Assembly: GCA_041395745.1 (NCBI GenBank)
Contig: JAWKZV010000001.1
Span: 806,001-870,000, forward strand
Direction: 5' to 3'
DNA: 64,000 nucleotides
Source: Porticoccus sp041395745
GTDB taxonomy: Bacteria; Pseudomonadota; Gammaproteobacteria; Pseudomonadales; Porticoccaceae
Below, one piece after another: positions 35,483 through 43,203 of the stretch. The translations under genes were made by a program, and so were the position numbers. The notes beneath the pieces are model-generated. The model was not told the DNA's origin, searched no databases, and saw only the letters and a list, made by a program, of their open reading frames with translations. The stretch's first letter is position 1. Each line of letters opens with the position of its first letter.

Positions 35483-36795
35483 TAGATATCCTCCACCACC
35501 AGGCTGGAACCATCATTAAAAAACTCGTTCAGGACCCGGTAGAGGTTAAAAGCGTCGTCGCCACCGGCCATCTCCCGGATGGAGTGCATGGCAAAAGTGG
35601 GTACACCTACATCCAGGGTCTGCACACCAATCATCGCCGCAGTAATCGGGCCGATGGTACTGCCACAGCCCAGATCGGTGCGATTGACGAACACCTGCAG
35701 TGGCACCCCTGCCCGCTCGCAGAGCCGACGAAATATGGCAGCGGTGACACTGTTGGTGGCATAGCGCTGATTCGCATTAACTTTTAGTACAGGCCCCTCA
35801 TTGAGCAGCGGGCCGTGGTTGCCATCGTGACGGTCGGTGTAGTTGGGGTGAATGCCGTGGGCGTTGTCTGCAGAAATCAGCAGAGAACGACGTATCACCC
35901 GGGTCAGTTGCTCCGGTTGTGGACACAGGCGTTCCAACAGGGACTGCAACATCACACCGTTGGCGCCGCAGGCGGAAACGCTGCCAACCTCCTCGTGGTC
36001 ATTGCAGATCAGCATGATGCTCTGTTCATCCCCCGCTTCCAGCAACGCCTTCAAGCCGGTAAAACAGCTCAGCAGGTTGTCCAGGCGGGCGCTGGAGAGA
36101 AATTCACCGTTCAACCCTGTCACCGCCGGGGCCAAGGTGTCGTAGAAGTACAACTCGTAATCCACCACCCGTTTGCCGGATAGTGCCGGTTCGGACTTGC
36201 CCAATTCGTCAGATAACAGCTGGCGGAAGTCCCTGGTGTCTTTGTTGGAGTCTTTGAACAGCAACGGCGGGATGTCGGTTTGCGGATTGACCCTGCGTTC
36301 GTTGTTAGCATCCCTGTCCAGGTGGATGGCCAGACTGGGAATCACCGCCACAGGGCGTTTCAGATCCACCAATGCCTGACGCAACTGACCATCGCCATTG
36401 TCGACGATCACCCGACCGGCGATAGACAGGTCCCGGTCAAACCATGGATTAAGCAGCGCGCCACCGTAGACCTCCACACCGAGCTGGAAATAGCCCTGGC
36501 GGTGCAGCTCCGGCTTGGGCTTGACCTTGAGACAGGGGCTGTCGGTATGAGCTCCCACCATGCGGATACCCGTTTCCGCCAATGGCTTTCGCCCCACCAC
36601 GAAAGCGATGATCGAGGAACCATTGCGGGTCATGTAATAGCGACCACCCGCCTGTAGTTGCCACTGATCTTCTTCTACCAGAGCCACGAACCCGGCAGCA
36701 TCCAATGCCGCGCGAAGATTTTTTACCGCATGGAACGGCGTCGGCGATGCACCGATAAAATCCAGCAATTGACGGTTGAATGCCTGACTGCTCAT
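35482..36795 (-). CDS. apeB: M18 family aminopeptidase
   Basis: Dinuclear-metal aminopeptidase that removes N-terminal residues from peptides in the cytoplasm. The 437 residues include the metal ligands in order: His of MVGAHTDSP near residue 83, Asp of SSARLDNLLS near residue 236, Glu-Glu of ICNDHEEVGS near residue 265, and His of FAMHSIREM near residue 402. The middle portion forms the family's dimer/tetramer domain. The stop codon lies at the edge of the palindromic repeat element. It is the fourth gene of the leftward run tsaB-uppP-dehydrogenase-apeB, 20 bases from its upstream neighbour. Confidence 0.95.
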   Translation of the reverse strand: MSSQAFNRQLLDFIGASPTPFHAVKNLRAALDAAGFVALVEEDQWQLQAGGRYYMTRNGSSIIAFVVGRKPLAETGIRMVGAHTDSPCLKVKPKPELHRQGYFQLGVEVYGGALLNPWFDRDLSIAGRVIVDNGDGQLRQALVDLKRPVAVIPSLAIHLDRDANNERRVNPQTDIPPLLFKDSNKDTRDFRQLLSDELGKSEPALSGKRVVDYELYFYDTLAPAVTGLNGEFLSSARLDNLLSCFTGLKALLEAGDEQSIMLICNDHEEVGSVSACGANGVMLQSLLERLCPQPEQLTRVIRRSLLISADNAHGIHPNYTDRHDGNHGPLLNEGPVLKVNANQRYATNSVTAAIFRRLCERAGVPLQVFVNRTDLGCGSTIGPITAAMIGVQTLDVGVPTFAMHSIREMAGGDDAFNLYRVLNEFFNDGSSLVVEDI

Positions 36796-36815
36796 CTCTT
36801 ACCTCTTAACCTTGT

Positions 36816-37700
36816 TCATGCGCCCTGTTTGTCGTCGGCCTCCAGCCGTGCCAGCAGACTGGAGGTATCCCAGCGCCCGCCACCCATGGCCTGAACTTCC
36901 CCGTAAAACCGGTCGACCAACTCTGTCACCGGCAGGTGACTGCCGTTTCTGGCGGCTTCCTCAAGCACAATGGCCAGATCCTTACGCATCCAGTCCACAG
37001 CAAAGCCGTGATTGTACTCACCGGCCAGCATGGTCCGATAGCGGTTCTCCATCTGCCAGGACTGGGCAGCCCCCTTGGAGATGACGTCTATTACTTGTTC
37101 GGGATCGAGCCTGGCGGCCCTGGCGAAATGCAGCCCTTCTGCCAGGGCTTCAACCAGGCCCGCCACACAGATCTGGTTGACCATTTTGCACAGCTGACCT
37201 GCACCCACGGGACCCAACAGTGTCACCTGTCTGGCATAGGCATCAATAACTGGCCTGGCTCGTTCGAAATCAGTTTGCTCGCCTCCAACCATCACCGTGA
37301 GTGAGCCCTTCTCGGCGCCCTGTTGACCACCGGAAACGGGGGCATCCAAATAGCCTATGCCTCTTTCTTTGACGACAGCAGCCAACTCACGACTGACAGC
37401 TGCGGAAGCCGTGGTGTGATCAACAAACAATGTACCTGAAGCCATGCCTGAAAAGGCGCCCTGTGCCCCACTGGCAACTTCACGTAAGTCATCATCATTG
37501 CCAACACAGGCAAAGACGATTTCAGCCCCTTCCACAGCCGTTGCCGGCGTCTCGGCCATGGTGCCACTGTACTGTTCGAGCCAACGCCGGGCTTTTTCCC
37601 GGGTGCGGTTATAAACGCAGACCTGGTGGCCGGCTGCACTCAGATGTCCGGCCATGGGAAAGCCCATTACCCCCAGGCCGATAAATGCCACTTTGCTCAA
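36816..37700 (-). CDS. 3-hydroxyisobutyrate dehydrogenase family oxidoreductase
   Basis: NAD(P)-dependent beta-hydroxyacid dehydrogenase. The 294 residues have the Rossmann motif FIGLGVMGFPMAGHL at the start, YLDAPVSGGQQGAEKGSLTVMVGG near residue 118, and the catalytic lysine in GPVGAGQLCKMVNQ near residue 170. The family includes enzymes for 3-hydroxyisobutyrate, tartronate semialdehyde and succinic semialdehyde; the sequence alone does not choose among them, and no valine-degradation gene adjoins it. The start is TTG 37700, with AGGAG eight bases upstream. It lies 12 bases after uppP in the same run. Confidence 0.88.
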   Translation of the reverse strand: MSKVAFIGLGVMGFPMAGHLSAAGHQVCVYNRTREKARRWLEQYSGTMAETPATAVEGAEIVFACVGNDDDLREVASGAQGAFSGMASGTLFVDHTTASAAVSRELAAVVKERGIGYLDAPVSGGQQGAEKGSLTVMVGGEQTDFERARPVIDAYARQVTLLGPVGAGQLCKMVNQICVAGLVEALAEGLHFARAARLDPEQVIDVISKGAAQSWQMENRYRTMLAGEYNHGFAVDWMRKDLAIVLEEAARNGSHLPVTELVDRFYGEVQAMGGGRWDTSSLLARLEADDKQGA

Positions 37701-37712
37701 GGAGCATTCTCC

Positions 37713-38513
37713 TCAGGAATTCATCAGGATCGCAATCAGTACTGCCCCCAGCAAAAGACGGTAGATCACAAAAGGCATCATGCCGATGCGATTTATCCAG
37801 GTCAGAAACAGGTGAATGCAAAAATAGGCGGCTCCCGCGGACAATAGAGTACCCAGGACAATATCGCCCCAGGGCACCGTAGGCAGTTGCACCAACTGGG
37901 CAGTTTTATAACCACCACTCAGGACAATAATCGGGATCGCCATCAGAAAAGAAAATCGTGCCGCCGCTGCGCGATCAAAACCAAGGGCCAGAGCAGCGGT
38001 AATCGTAATACCGGAACGGGATGTACCAGGAATCAGTGCCAGTGCCTGGGCAATGCCCACGAACAATGCCGAGCGCCAGGTAAAATCAGTCAGGGGCCTT
38101 GTACGTTTACTGTAGATATCGGCTGCGCCCAACAGCACTCCGAACAGAATCGTGGTGGCTGCGATAACAGCGGTGGAACGCAGATAGGTTTCGATGAGGT
38201 CGCCGCACAACAACCCTGCCAACCCGGCAGGAATGGTGGCCAGGATGATTTGCCAGCCAAGTCGGCTCTCCGGTGAACTGCCCCCACCAACCACGCTCTT
38301 ACACCAGTGGTAAATCAAGGCGCGCACATCATGGCGAAAATACCACAGCACCGCCACCAGAGAACCCACATGCACAGCCACATCGAAAGCCAAACCCTGA
38401 TCAGTCCATCCGAGGATAGCCGAGGGCAATATCAGATGAGCCGAACTGGAAATAGGCAGAAATTCAGTCAGTCCCTGAATAATCGCCAGGAATACAATCT
38501 GGAAAAATTCCAC
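37713..38513 (-). CDS. uppP: undecaprenyl-diphosphatase UppP/BacA
   Basis: Inner-membrane phosphatase that recycles the undecaprenyl carrier for peptidoglycan and other envelope polymers; it also gives bacitracin resistance. The 266 residues contain many hydrophobic helices and both signatures: GLTEFLPISSSAHLIL near residue 14 and IPGTSRSGITIT near residue 160. The start is a GTG at 38511-38513 with AAGGAG six bases upstream. It follows tsaB by 11 bases in the leftward run. Confidence 0.96.
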   Translation of the reverse strand: MEFFQIVFLAIIQGLTEFLPISSSAHLILPSAILGWTDQGLAFDVAVHVGSLVAVLWYFRHDVRALIYHWCKSVVGGGSSPESRLGWQIILATIPAGLAGLLCGDLIETYLRSTAVIAATTILFGVLLGAADIYSKRTRPLTDFTWRSALFVGIAQALALIPGTSRSGITITAALALGFDRAAAARFSFLMAIPIIVLSGGYKTAQLVQLPTVPWGDIVLGTLLSAGAAYFCIHLFLTWINRIGMMPFVIYRLLLGAVLIAILMNS

Positions 38514-38524
38514 TACTAACTCCT

Positions 38525-39232
38525 TTACTGATGACTTCCCTGTTGATCACGCAAACGCTGGCGTTTTTTCCAGGAAACCTTGTCTCGCAAATATAATGGC
38601 TGAACCTCGTCCACAGCCTTACCGGCACCATTGGCAACCATAGGCAGTGCAATCTGCAACACATCACGAGCATCCGGCATTAGGGATGGTTCAACCAGTT
38701 GGGGGCTGAGAGCAATTCTCTCCCTGAGATGCCAACCATCGCCAATGCCCACAATGGGCAAATCAGAACAGGGAGTGTTGATCTGCTCAGGGGCATCCAG
38801 ACTGTCGGCAACCACTCTCTGTAATTCATTATCTCGCCAACAGAACGACGCCCAATAGATCTCATCCATGCGTGCATCAAACATGGGCATCACCTGGCAA
38901 GCGTTTCCCAGTTCGAGATGCCTGACGGCAGTGGTTGCAAGCGTTTCCAGACTGGAGACGGGAACAACCGGGAGATCAGCGCCAAAAGCCAACCCCTGCA
39001 CTACACCAAATCCGATACGGATACCGGTAAAAGAACCGGGGCCATGGGTAAATGCCAGTGCATCCAGTTCGGTCAATGGCAAATCTGCTTCGGCAAGAAT
39101 ATCGTCGATCATGGGCAGAATTAATTGAGTGTGTTCCCGACTAGCCAGCTGAAAACGAAACAGGGTCTGATCACCGTACGCTAACGCCACCGAACAAGCG
39201 GGCGTGGTGGTATCCAAAGCCAGAACTTTCAC
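38525..39232 (-). CDS. tsaB: tRNA threonylcarbamoyladenosine synthesis protein TsaB
   Basis: Non-catalytic ASKHA-fold partner of TsaD and TsaE in making t6A37 on ANN-decoding tRNAs. The 235 residues start MKVLALDTTTPACSVAL and include LDALAFTHGPGSFTGIRIG near residue 58, FDARMDEIYWASF near residue 108 and a basic end after PLYLRDKVSWKKR. The start is GTG 39232, six bases or so past the terminator of the upstream AT-hook gene, so it begins a new transcript that runs on to uppP, the dehydrogenase and apeB. Confidence 0.95.
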   Translation of the reverse strand: MKVLALDTTTPACSVALAYGDQTLFRFQLASREHTQLILPMIDDILAEADLPLTELDALAFTHGPGSFTGIRIGFGVVQGLAFGADLPVVPVSSLETLATTAVRHLELGNACQVMPMFDARMDEIYWASFCWRDNELQRVVADSLDAPEQINTPCSDLPIVGIGDGWHLRERIALSPQLVEPSLMPDARDVLQIALPMVANGAGKAVDEVQPLYLRDKVSWKKRQRLRDQQGSHQ

Positions 39233-39235
39233 AAT

Positions 39236-39263
39236 AAAAAATCCCCCGATGAAGCGGGGGATT
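39236..39263 (-). terminator. intrinsic terminator after the AT-hook gene
   Basis: Arms AATCCCCCG (39240-39248) and CGGGGGATT (39255-39263) with a six-base loop. Read leftward, the stem is followed by a run of six T. It lies 56 bases past the stop of the AT-hook gene and directly upstream of the tsaB GTG start. Confidence 0.9.
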
Positions 39264-39318
39264 GTAACCTGATTGACGGGGCCGCTGCGCCCCGCCTTGC
39301 TGGAATCCGAAAGTTTTC

Positions 39319-40409
39319 TTATTCGGTTGCCGCTGGAGCAGCTGTTGCTGTTTCCACAGGAGCCGCTGGTGCGACAGCTTTACGGGGACGCCCAGGACGT
39401 TTGGCTGCAGGCTTTTTCGCCGCCGCCGGTTTCGTTGCCGTTGCGGATTTAGCGGAAGCGGCCTTGGCGGGACGACCTGGACGCTTAGCGGCAGGTTGTT
39501 TCGCGACCGCGGTCTTGCTAACCGCTGCCTTTTTTTCTGTAGCAGTGGCAGCTTTAGCCTTGGGAGGACGACCAGGCCCGCGTTTAGCAGGAGTGCGCTT
39601 GGCAGCAACGGGCTTGCCTGTGGCAGCTGCAGCTTTGGGCGGACGTCCCGGACCGCGTTTAGCAGTACCGGTAGCCGCGGTTGCTTTTTTCGCGCGGCCA
39701 GCAGTTTTGCCAGCGGCGGGCACGGCAACTTCCGTTTTACGGGGACGACCGGGACCACGCTTGGACGGCATTGGAGTTTCTGCAGATTGTATCGCGCTAG
39801 CTTTCTTCTCCGCAGCCTTGATGACATCACTTGCTCTTTTGTGCAAACGCTTCTCGACAGCTTTCACACGAGCCAGTGCTTTTCTTTCAGCATCTTTAAC
39901 TTTTTTGGAGACAGCTACCGCCTGCTTTTTCAGCCATGCCTTTTCAAAGCGGGCTTTGGCTTTATCCAGGTCAGCCTGTGCTCTCGCTTTCAGCTTGGCC
40001 TCGGTTTGTAAAATTTTTGCCTTCGCCTTTTCTTCCAGGTCTTTCACCTGTTCGAGAATTTTGGCCGCGCGGAGTTCGGCTTTTGCCATTGTGCCCTTCA
40101 CGTTCAGTTTCTCCAGATTTGCCATGTTGGAGCGGACCTCCTGCATGGCTTTTTAAGTGCCGCTTGGGTTACCTTTGTAGAGTTTTCTGCAACCCGGTTT
40201 CTTGCAGCAACCAGTTTCTGGCGGGCAGCTGCGACCTTGCTAGTTTGTACTGAGATTTCCTTTTCTACTTTGCCAATAGCATTAACAGCCTGATCCAGGG
40301 CTTTTGAGGTAGTACGTTTTGCAGTGTTTTTTACTGATCCTGCAGCAGCCCGTTTTGCAGCGGGTTTAGTGACCGTTTTTTTAACGGCCTTCTTAGGAGC
40401 TTGTGCCAT
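39319..40409 (-). pseudogene. AlgP-like histone/AT-hook protein, interrupted by a one-base deletion
   Basis: Lys/Ala-rich nucleoid-type protein. The ATG at 40409 has AAGGGG eight bases upstream. The N-terminal part (KKAVKKTVTKPAAKRAAA, then a helical region to VTQAALKK) runs out of frame at a run of five T (plus strand 40150-40154); with one more base it continues as AMQEVRSNMANLEKL, a long basic coiled coil, and a C-terminal tail with five AT-hook cores: KRGPGRPRK, KRGPGRPPK twice, KRPGRPAK and KRPGRPRK. The corrected length is 363 residues. AlgP (AlgR3) of Pseudomonas is similar in composition but carries KPAA repeats rather than AT-hooks. Minor-groove DNA binding is inferred from the hooks. 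Confidence 0.82.
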
Positions 40410-40555
40410 TAGACATCCCCTTGTGGGTAGAAAAGAAAAAAATGGTCTAAACAGCGACCGAAGGAACTTGTTTAAAGTTTATTCAATTCAAAGATATTTT
40501 CCAGTTATGACTGAAAAATATTTGTAATTTTTGAAAAAATGTTCTTTTTTCAGTA

Positions 40556-41542
40556 TCAGGATCTTGGCAGTAATCTGTCAGAGACGATTTCGGCAAGGGT
40601 TTGAATGAAATCCGAACTGTCATTCAGGCAGGAAATATATTGATAGTGAGAGCCACCGGCATCTGTAAAAACCTGCCGGTAAGTTACGTCCAGCTCTTCC
40701 AGCGTTTCCAGACAATCAGTCACGAAGGCCGGACTGATAACATCCACAGAACGAACGCCTTCAGACGCCCATTTTATTAACAATTCATCGGTGTATGGCT
40801 GAAGCCACTGCTTTGGGCCGAACCGAGATTGAAATGACATCGCCCAGTCGCTCTCTGCCAATCCCAAATTAACGGCAACGAGTTCAGCTGTTTCCCGGCA
40901 ATGGCAATAATAAGGGTCTCCTTTGTCCACGTATTCCTGTGGCACGCCATGAAAAGACATCAGCAGCTTTTCATGCCGCCCGTTTTTCCCCCAGGATGAG
41001 CGAATGCTGTTTGCCAGGTTTTCTATATAGGCGGGATAGTTCTGGAATGATTTAACGACGGAAAAATCCGGCACATCGCGGGATCCGCGCACGATGTCCG
41101 CCAGCTGATCGTAAATGGCTCCAGTCGTGGAGGCAGAATACTGGGGGTACATGGGCACTATCAGGAATTGATCAACACCCATTTCCTGCAGACGCTTAAC
41201 TGTCGTAGCCAATGACGGCTCCCCATAGGTCATGGCGGAAGCAACCAGTGGCGATCTATCGACAAACTTTTTTCGCAGTTCTTCCTGAAGTGCGACCACC
41301 TGCCGTTCGGTAATAAGCCGAAGTGGCGAGCCCTCCTCCCACCATATTTGTTGATAGCTGTGAGCAACTTTCTTTTTTCGCAACGGAATGATGATCATCC
41401 GCAGAACAAACCACCAGATCAGCCTGGGGGCCTCTACCACCCTGGAATCGGAAAGAAAACTTTTCAGAAATTTGGCAACTGATTCAGGCGTCGGAGAATC
41501 GGGTGTGCCGAGGTTCGCCAGGATGACCGCTGTTTTTTTCAT
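40556..41542 (-). CDS. hemH: ferrochelatase
   Basis: Inserts Fe2+ into protoporphyrin IX, the last step of protoheme synthesis. The start is ATG 41542, giving 328 residues beginning MKKTAVILANLGTPDSPTPESV; the longer frame would begin inside the adk terminator. Motifs: VASAMTYGEPSL, IVPMYPQYSASTTGAIYDQ near residue 125, the catalytic histidine in LLMSFHGVPQEYVDKGDPY near residue 185, and the catalytic glutamate in FVTDCLETLEELD near residue 265. It is transcribed leftward after adk, separated by a terminator, and lies upstream of the AT-hook gene. Confidence 0.96.
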   Translation of the reverse strand: MKKTAVILANLGTPDSPTPESVAKFLKSFLSDSRVVEAPRLIWWFVLRMIIIPLRKKKVAHSYQQIWWEEGSPLRLITERQVVALQEELRKKFVDRSPLVASAMTYGEPSLATTVKRLQEMGVDQFLIVPMYPQYSASTTGAIYDQLADIVRGSRDVPDFSVVKSFQNYPAYIENLANSIRSSWGKNGRHEKLLMSFHGVPQEYVDKGDPYYCHCRETAELVAVNLGLAESDWAMSFQSRFGPKQWLQPYTDELLIKWASEGVRSVDVISPAFVTDCLETLEELDVTYRQVFTDAGGSHYQYISCLNDSSDFIQTLAEIVSDRLLPRS

Positions 41543-41560
41543 TGTCAGAATTTGCAGGCA

Positions 41561-41589
41561 AAAAAAATGGGCTCTTTTGAGCCCATTTT
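41561..41589 (-). terminator. intrinsic terminator after adk
   Basis: Arms AAAATGGGCTC (41564-41574) and GAGCCCATTTT (41579-41589) with a four-base loop. Read leftward, the stem merges into a long T run (A run 41561-41567 on the plus strand). It sits 17 bases past the adk stop and 19 bases before the hemH start. Confidence 0.92.
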
Positions 41590-41605
41590 GCATGACTTGT
41601 CAGCC

Positions 41606-42259
41606 TCAGGCCAGAGCTTCTTCCAGGCGGGCTTCAACATCGGCCAGCGCACCAATACCATTAACACCGGCATAGGCGGGGGCGGAACCCGGCTGGGTCT
41701 TTGCCAGATTCTGGTAAAAACCTACCAAGGGCTCAGTTTGTTCGTGATAGACCGAGAGACGGTTGCGGATGGTTTCTTCCTTGTCATCCTCGCGCTGAAT
41801 CAGTGCCTCTCCGGTGACATCATCGAGACCTTCCTGTTTCGGCGGATTGTGAATCACGTGATAAACACGACCGGAACCTTCGTGTACGCGACGACCGCTC
41901 AGACGGGAAACGATTTCATCGTCAGCCACATCAATTTCAATCACTTTATCGATAGTCACACCTTCGCTGAGCAGGGCCTCTGCCTGGGGAATGGTGCGCG
42001 GGAAACCATCAAACAGAAAACCATTTACACAATCGGGCTCCTGAATGCGCTCTTTCACCAGAGCGATGATCAGGTCATCAGATACCAGGCCACCAGAGGC
42101 CATAATATCCTTGGCTTTCAGGCCAAGTTCGGTACCGGCCTTAACCGCAGCGCGCAGCATGTCGCCAGTGGAAATTTGCGGGATACCGAATTTTTCAGTG
42201 ATGTATTTGGCCTGTGTACCTTTACCGGCACCCGGGGGGCCCAAGAGAATAATACGCAT
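41606..42259 (-). CDS. adk: adenylate kinase
   Basis: Interconverts ATP and AMP with two ADP. The 217 residues are of the long-lid type. The P-loop GPPGAGKGTQ is at residues 7-16, the AMP-binding STGDMLRAAVKAG near residue 31, FDGFPRTIPQAE near residue 83, and the lid carries RVYHVIHNPPKQEGLDDVTGE near residue 132 without zinc cysteines, as in most Gram-negatives. It has its own terminator. Upstream is a 128-base gap to mazG. Confidence 0.98.
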   Translation of the reverse strand: MRIILLGPPGAGKGTQAKYITEKFGIPQISTGDMLRAAVKAGTELGLKAKDIMASGGLVSDDLIIALVKERIQEPDCVNGFLFDGFPRTIPQAEALLSEGVTIDKVIEIDVADDEIVSRLSGRRVHEGSGRVYHVIHNPPKQEGLDDVTGEALIQREDDKEETIRNRLSVYHEQTEPLVGFYQNLAKTQPGSAPAYAGVNGIGALADVEARLEEALA

Positions 42260-42386
42260 TGCAGATCTCCAGTGTTCTGGGGTGAAATTATAATTAGCCA
42301 GTTACCCAAACTGGTGGTTGAGGCCGGAAACCTTACACATAAACGGGGTTGATCACAAGCAATTACGGGGGTTTCAGGGCCATAAC

Positions 42387-43202
42387 TCAGTCACTGTGCT
42401 TGGCTTTCTCCCATAGGGCATCCAGCCTCTCCAGTGAACAGTTGTCTATATTTTCACCACTCTCGTTGAGTGAGCGTTCGATGAACTGAAAACGTTTCTC
42501 AAATTTGCGTGAAGCCGCTCGCAGAGCGGTTTCTGCATCTACCTTCTGATGTCGACATAGATTAACCACTGTAAAGAGCACATCGCCCAGCTCTTCCGCT
42601 ATGGCCGCTGACTCTCCCTCGCTCAATGCGACCTGCAGCTCGTCCACCTCCTCAGTCAGTTTGTCCATCACGCCGTGACTGTCCGGCCAGTCAAAACCAT
42701 GGTTGGCAGCTCTTTTCTGCAATTTCTGGGCTCTGGTCAGGGACGGCAGGCTATGGGGAATGTCATCCAGTATTGAGCGGTGACCCTTCTGCTCGCGCTC
42801 GTTGCGCTTGAGGGATTCCCAATTCTGTTTGATGCTTACCTCTTCCGGCTCGACTCCCACCTCGCGGCGGCTATCCAGCGTACCCACGGGAAACACATGC
42901 GGGTGACGACTGACCAGTTTGGCCACCAGCTCCGAAACAATCGCGTTAAAGTCAAAGAGCCCCTGCTCCTCACCCAACTGGCTGTAGAAAACCACCTGAA
43001 ACAGCAGGTCACCCAATTCTTCGCGGAGATGACCGAAATCCTTTCGCTCAATAGTGTCAACGACCTCGTATACCTCTTCCAGGGTGAAGGGCACGATGGT
43101 TTCAAAGGTTTGCTTGAGATCCCAGGGGCAACCATCCTCAGGGTCCCGCAGGCGGCGCATCAGATAAAGCAGCTGTTCCAGGGAATACGCGGTCTTGGTC
43201 AC
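42387..43202 (-). CDS. mazG: nucleoside triphosphate pyrophosphohydrolase MazG
   Basis: Hydrolyses (d)NTPs to monophosphates and pyrophosphate; in E. coli it also limits ppGpp effects. The protein has two all-alpha MazG domains: the first with RLRDPEDGCPWDLKQTFETI and the EExxE-type metal site TLEEVYEVVD (residues 10-90), the second with KLTEEVDELQVALSEGE and EELGDVLFTVVNL (residues 160-230). The frame is open nine codons further, but a GTG at 43202 with GAGG six bases before it, one base past the relA stop, is the better start (271 residues; E. coli 263). Tight coupling to relA is a classic arrangement. Confidence 0.95.
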   Translation of the reverse strand: MTKTAYSLEQLLYLMRRLRDPEDGCPWDLKQTFETIVPFTLEEVYEVVDTIERKDFGHLREELGDLLFQVVFYSQLGEEQGLFDFNAIVSELVAKLVSRHPHVFPVGTLDSRREVGVEPEEVSIKQNWESLKRNEREQKGHRSILDDIPHSLPSLTRAQKLQKRAANHGFDWPDSHGVMDKLTEEVDELQVALSEGESAAIAEELGDVLFTVVNLCRHQKVDAETALRAASRKFEKRFQFIERSLNESGENIDNCSLERLDALWEKAKHSD

Positions 43203-43203
43203 A

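Noticed and set aside
39400..39780. Repeated short motifs that might be a CRISPR or tandem DNA repeat
   Set aside because: The repeats encode the AT-hook units of the protein, vary at synonymous sites and have irregular spacing.
39171..39830. Alternative 219-codon Leu/Arg/Pro-rich frame overlapping the AT-hook gene and tsaB
   Set aside because: Its composition is an out-of-frame reading of the Lys/Ala-rich gene, and it runs through a terminator.
41543..41593. Longer hemH start at 41593
   Set aside because: It would begin inside the adk terminator hairpin; ferrochelatases start at MKKTAVILANLG.
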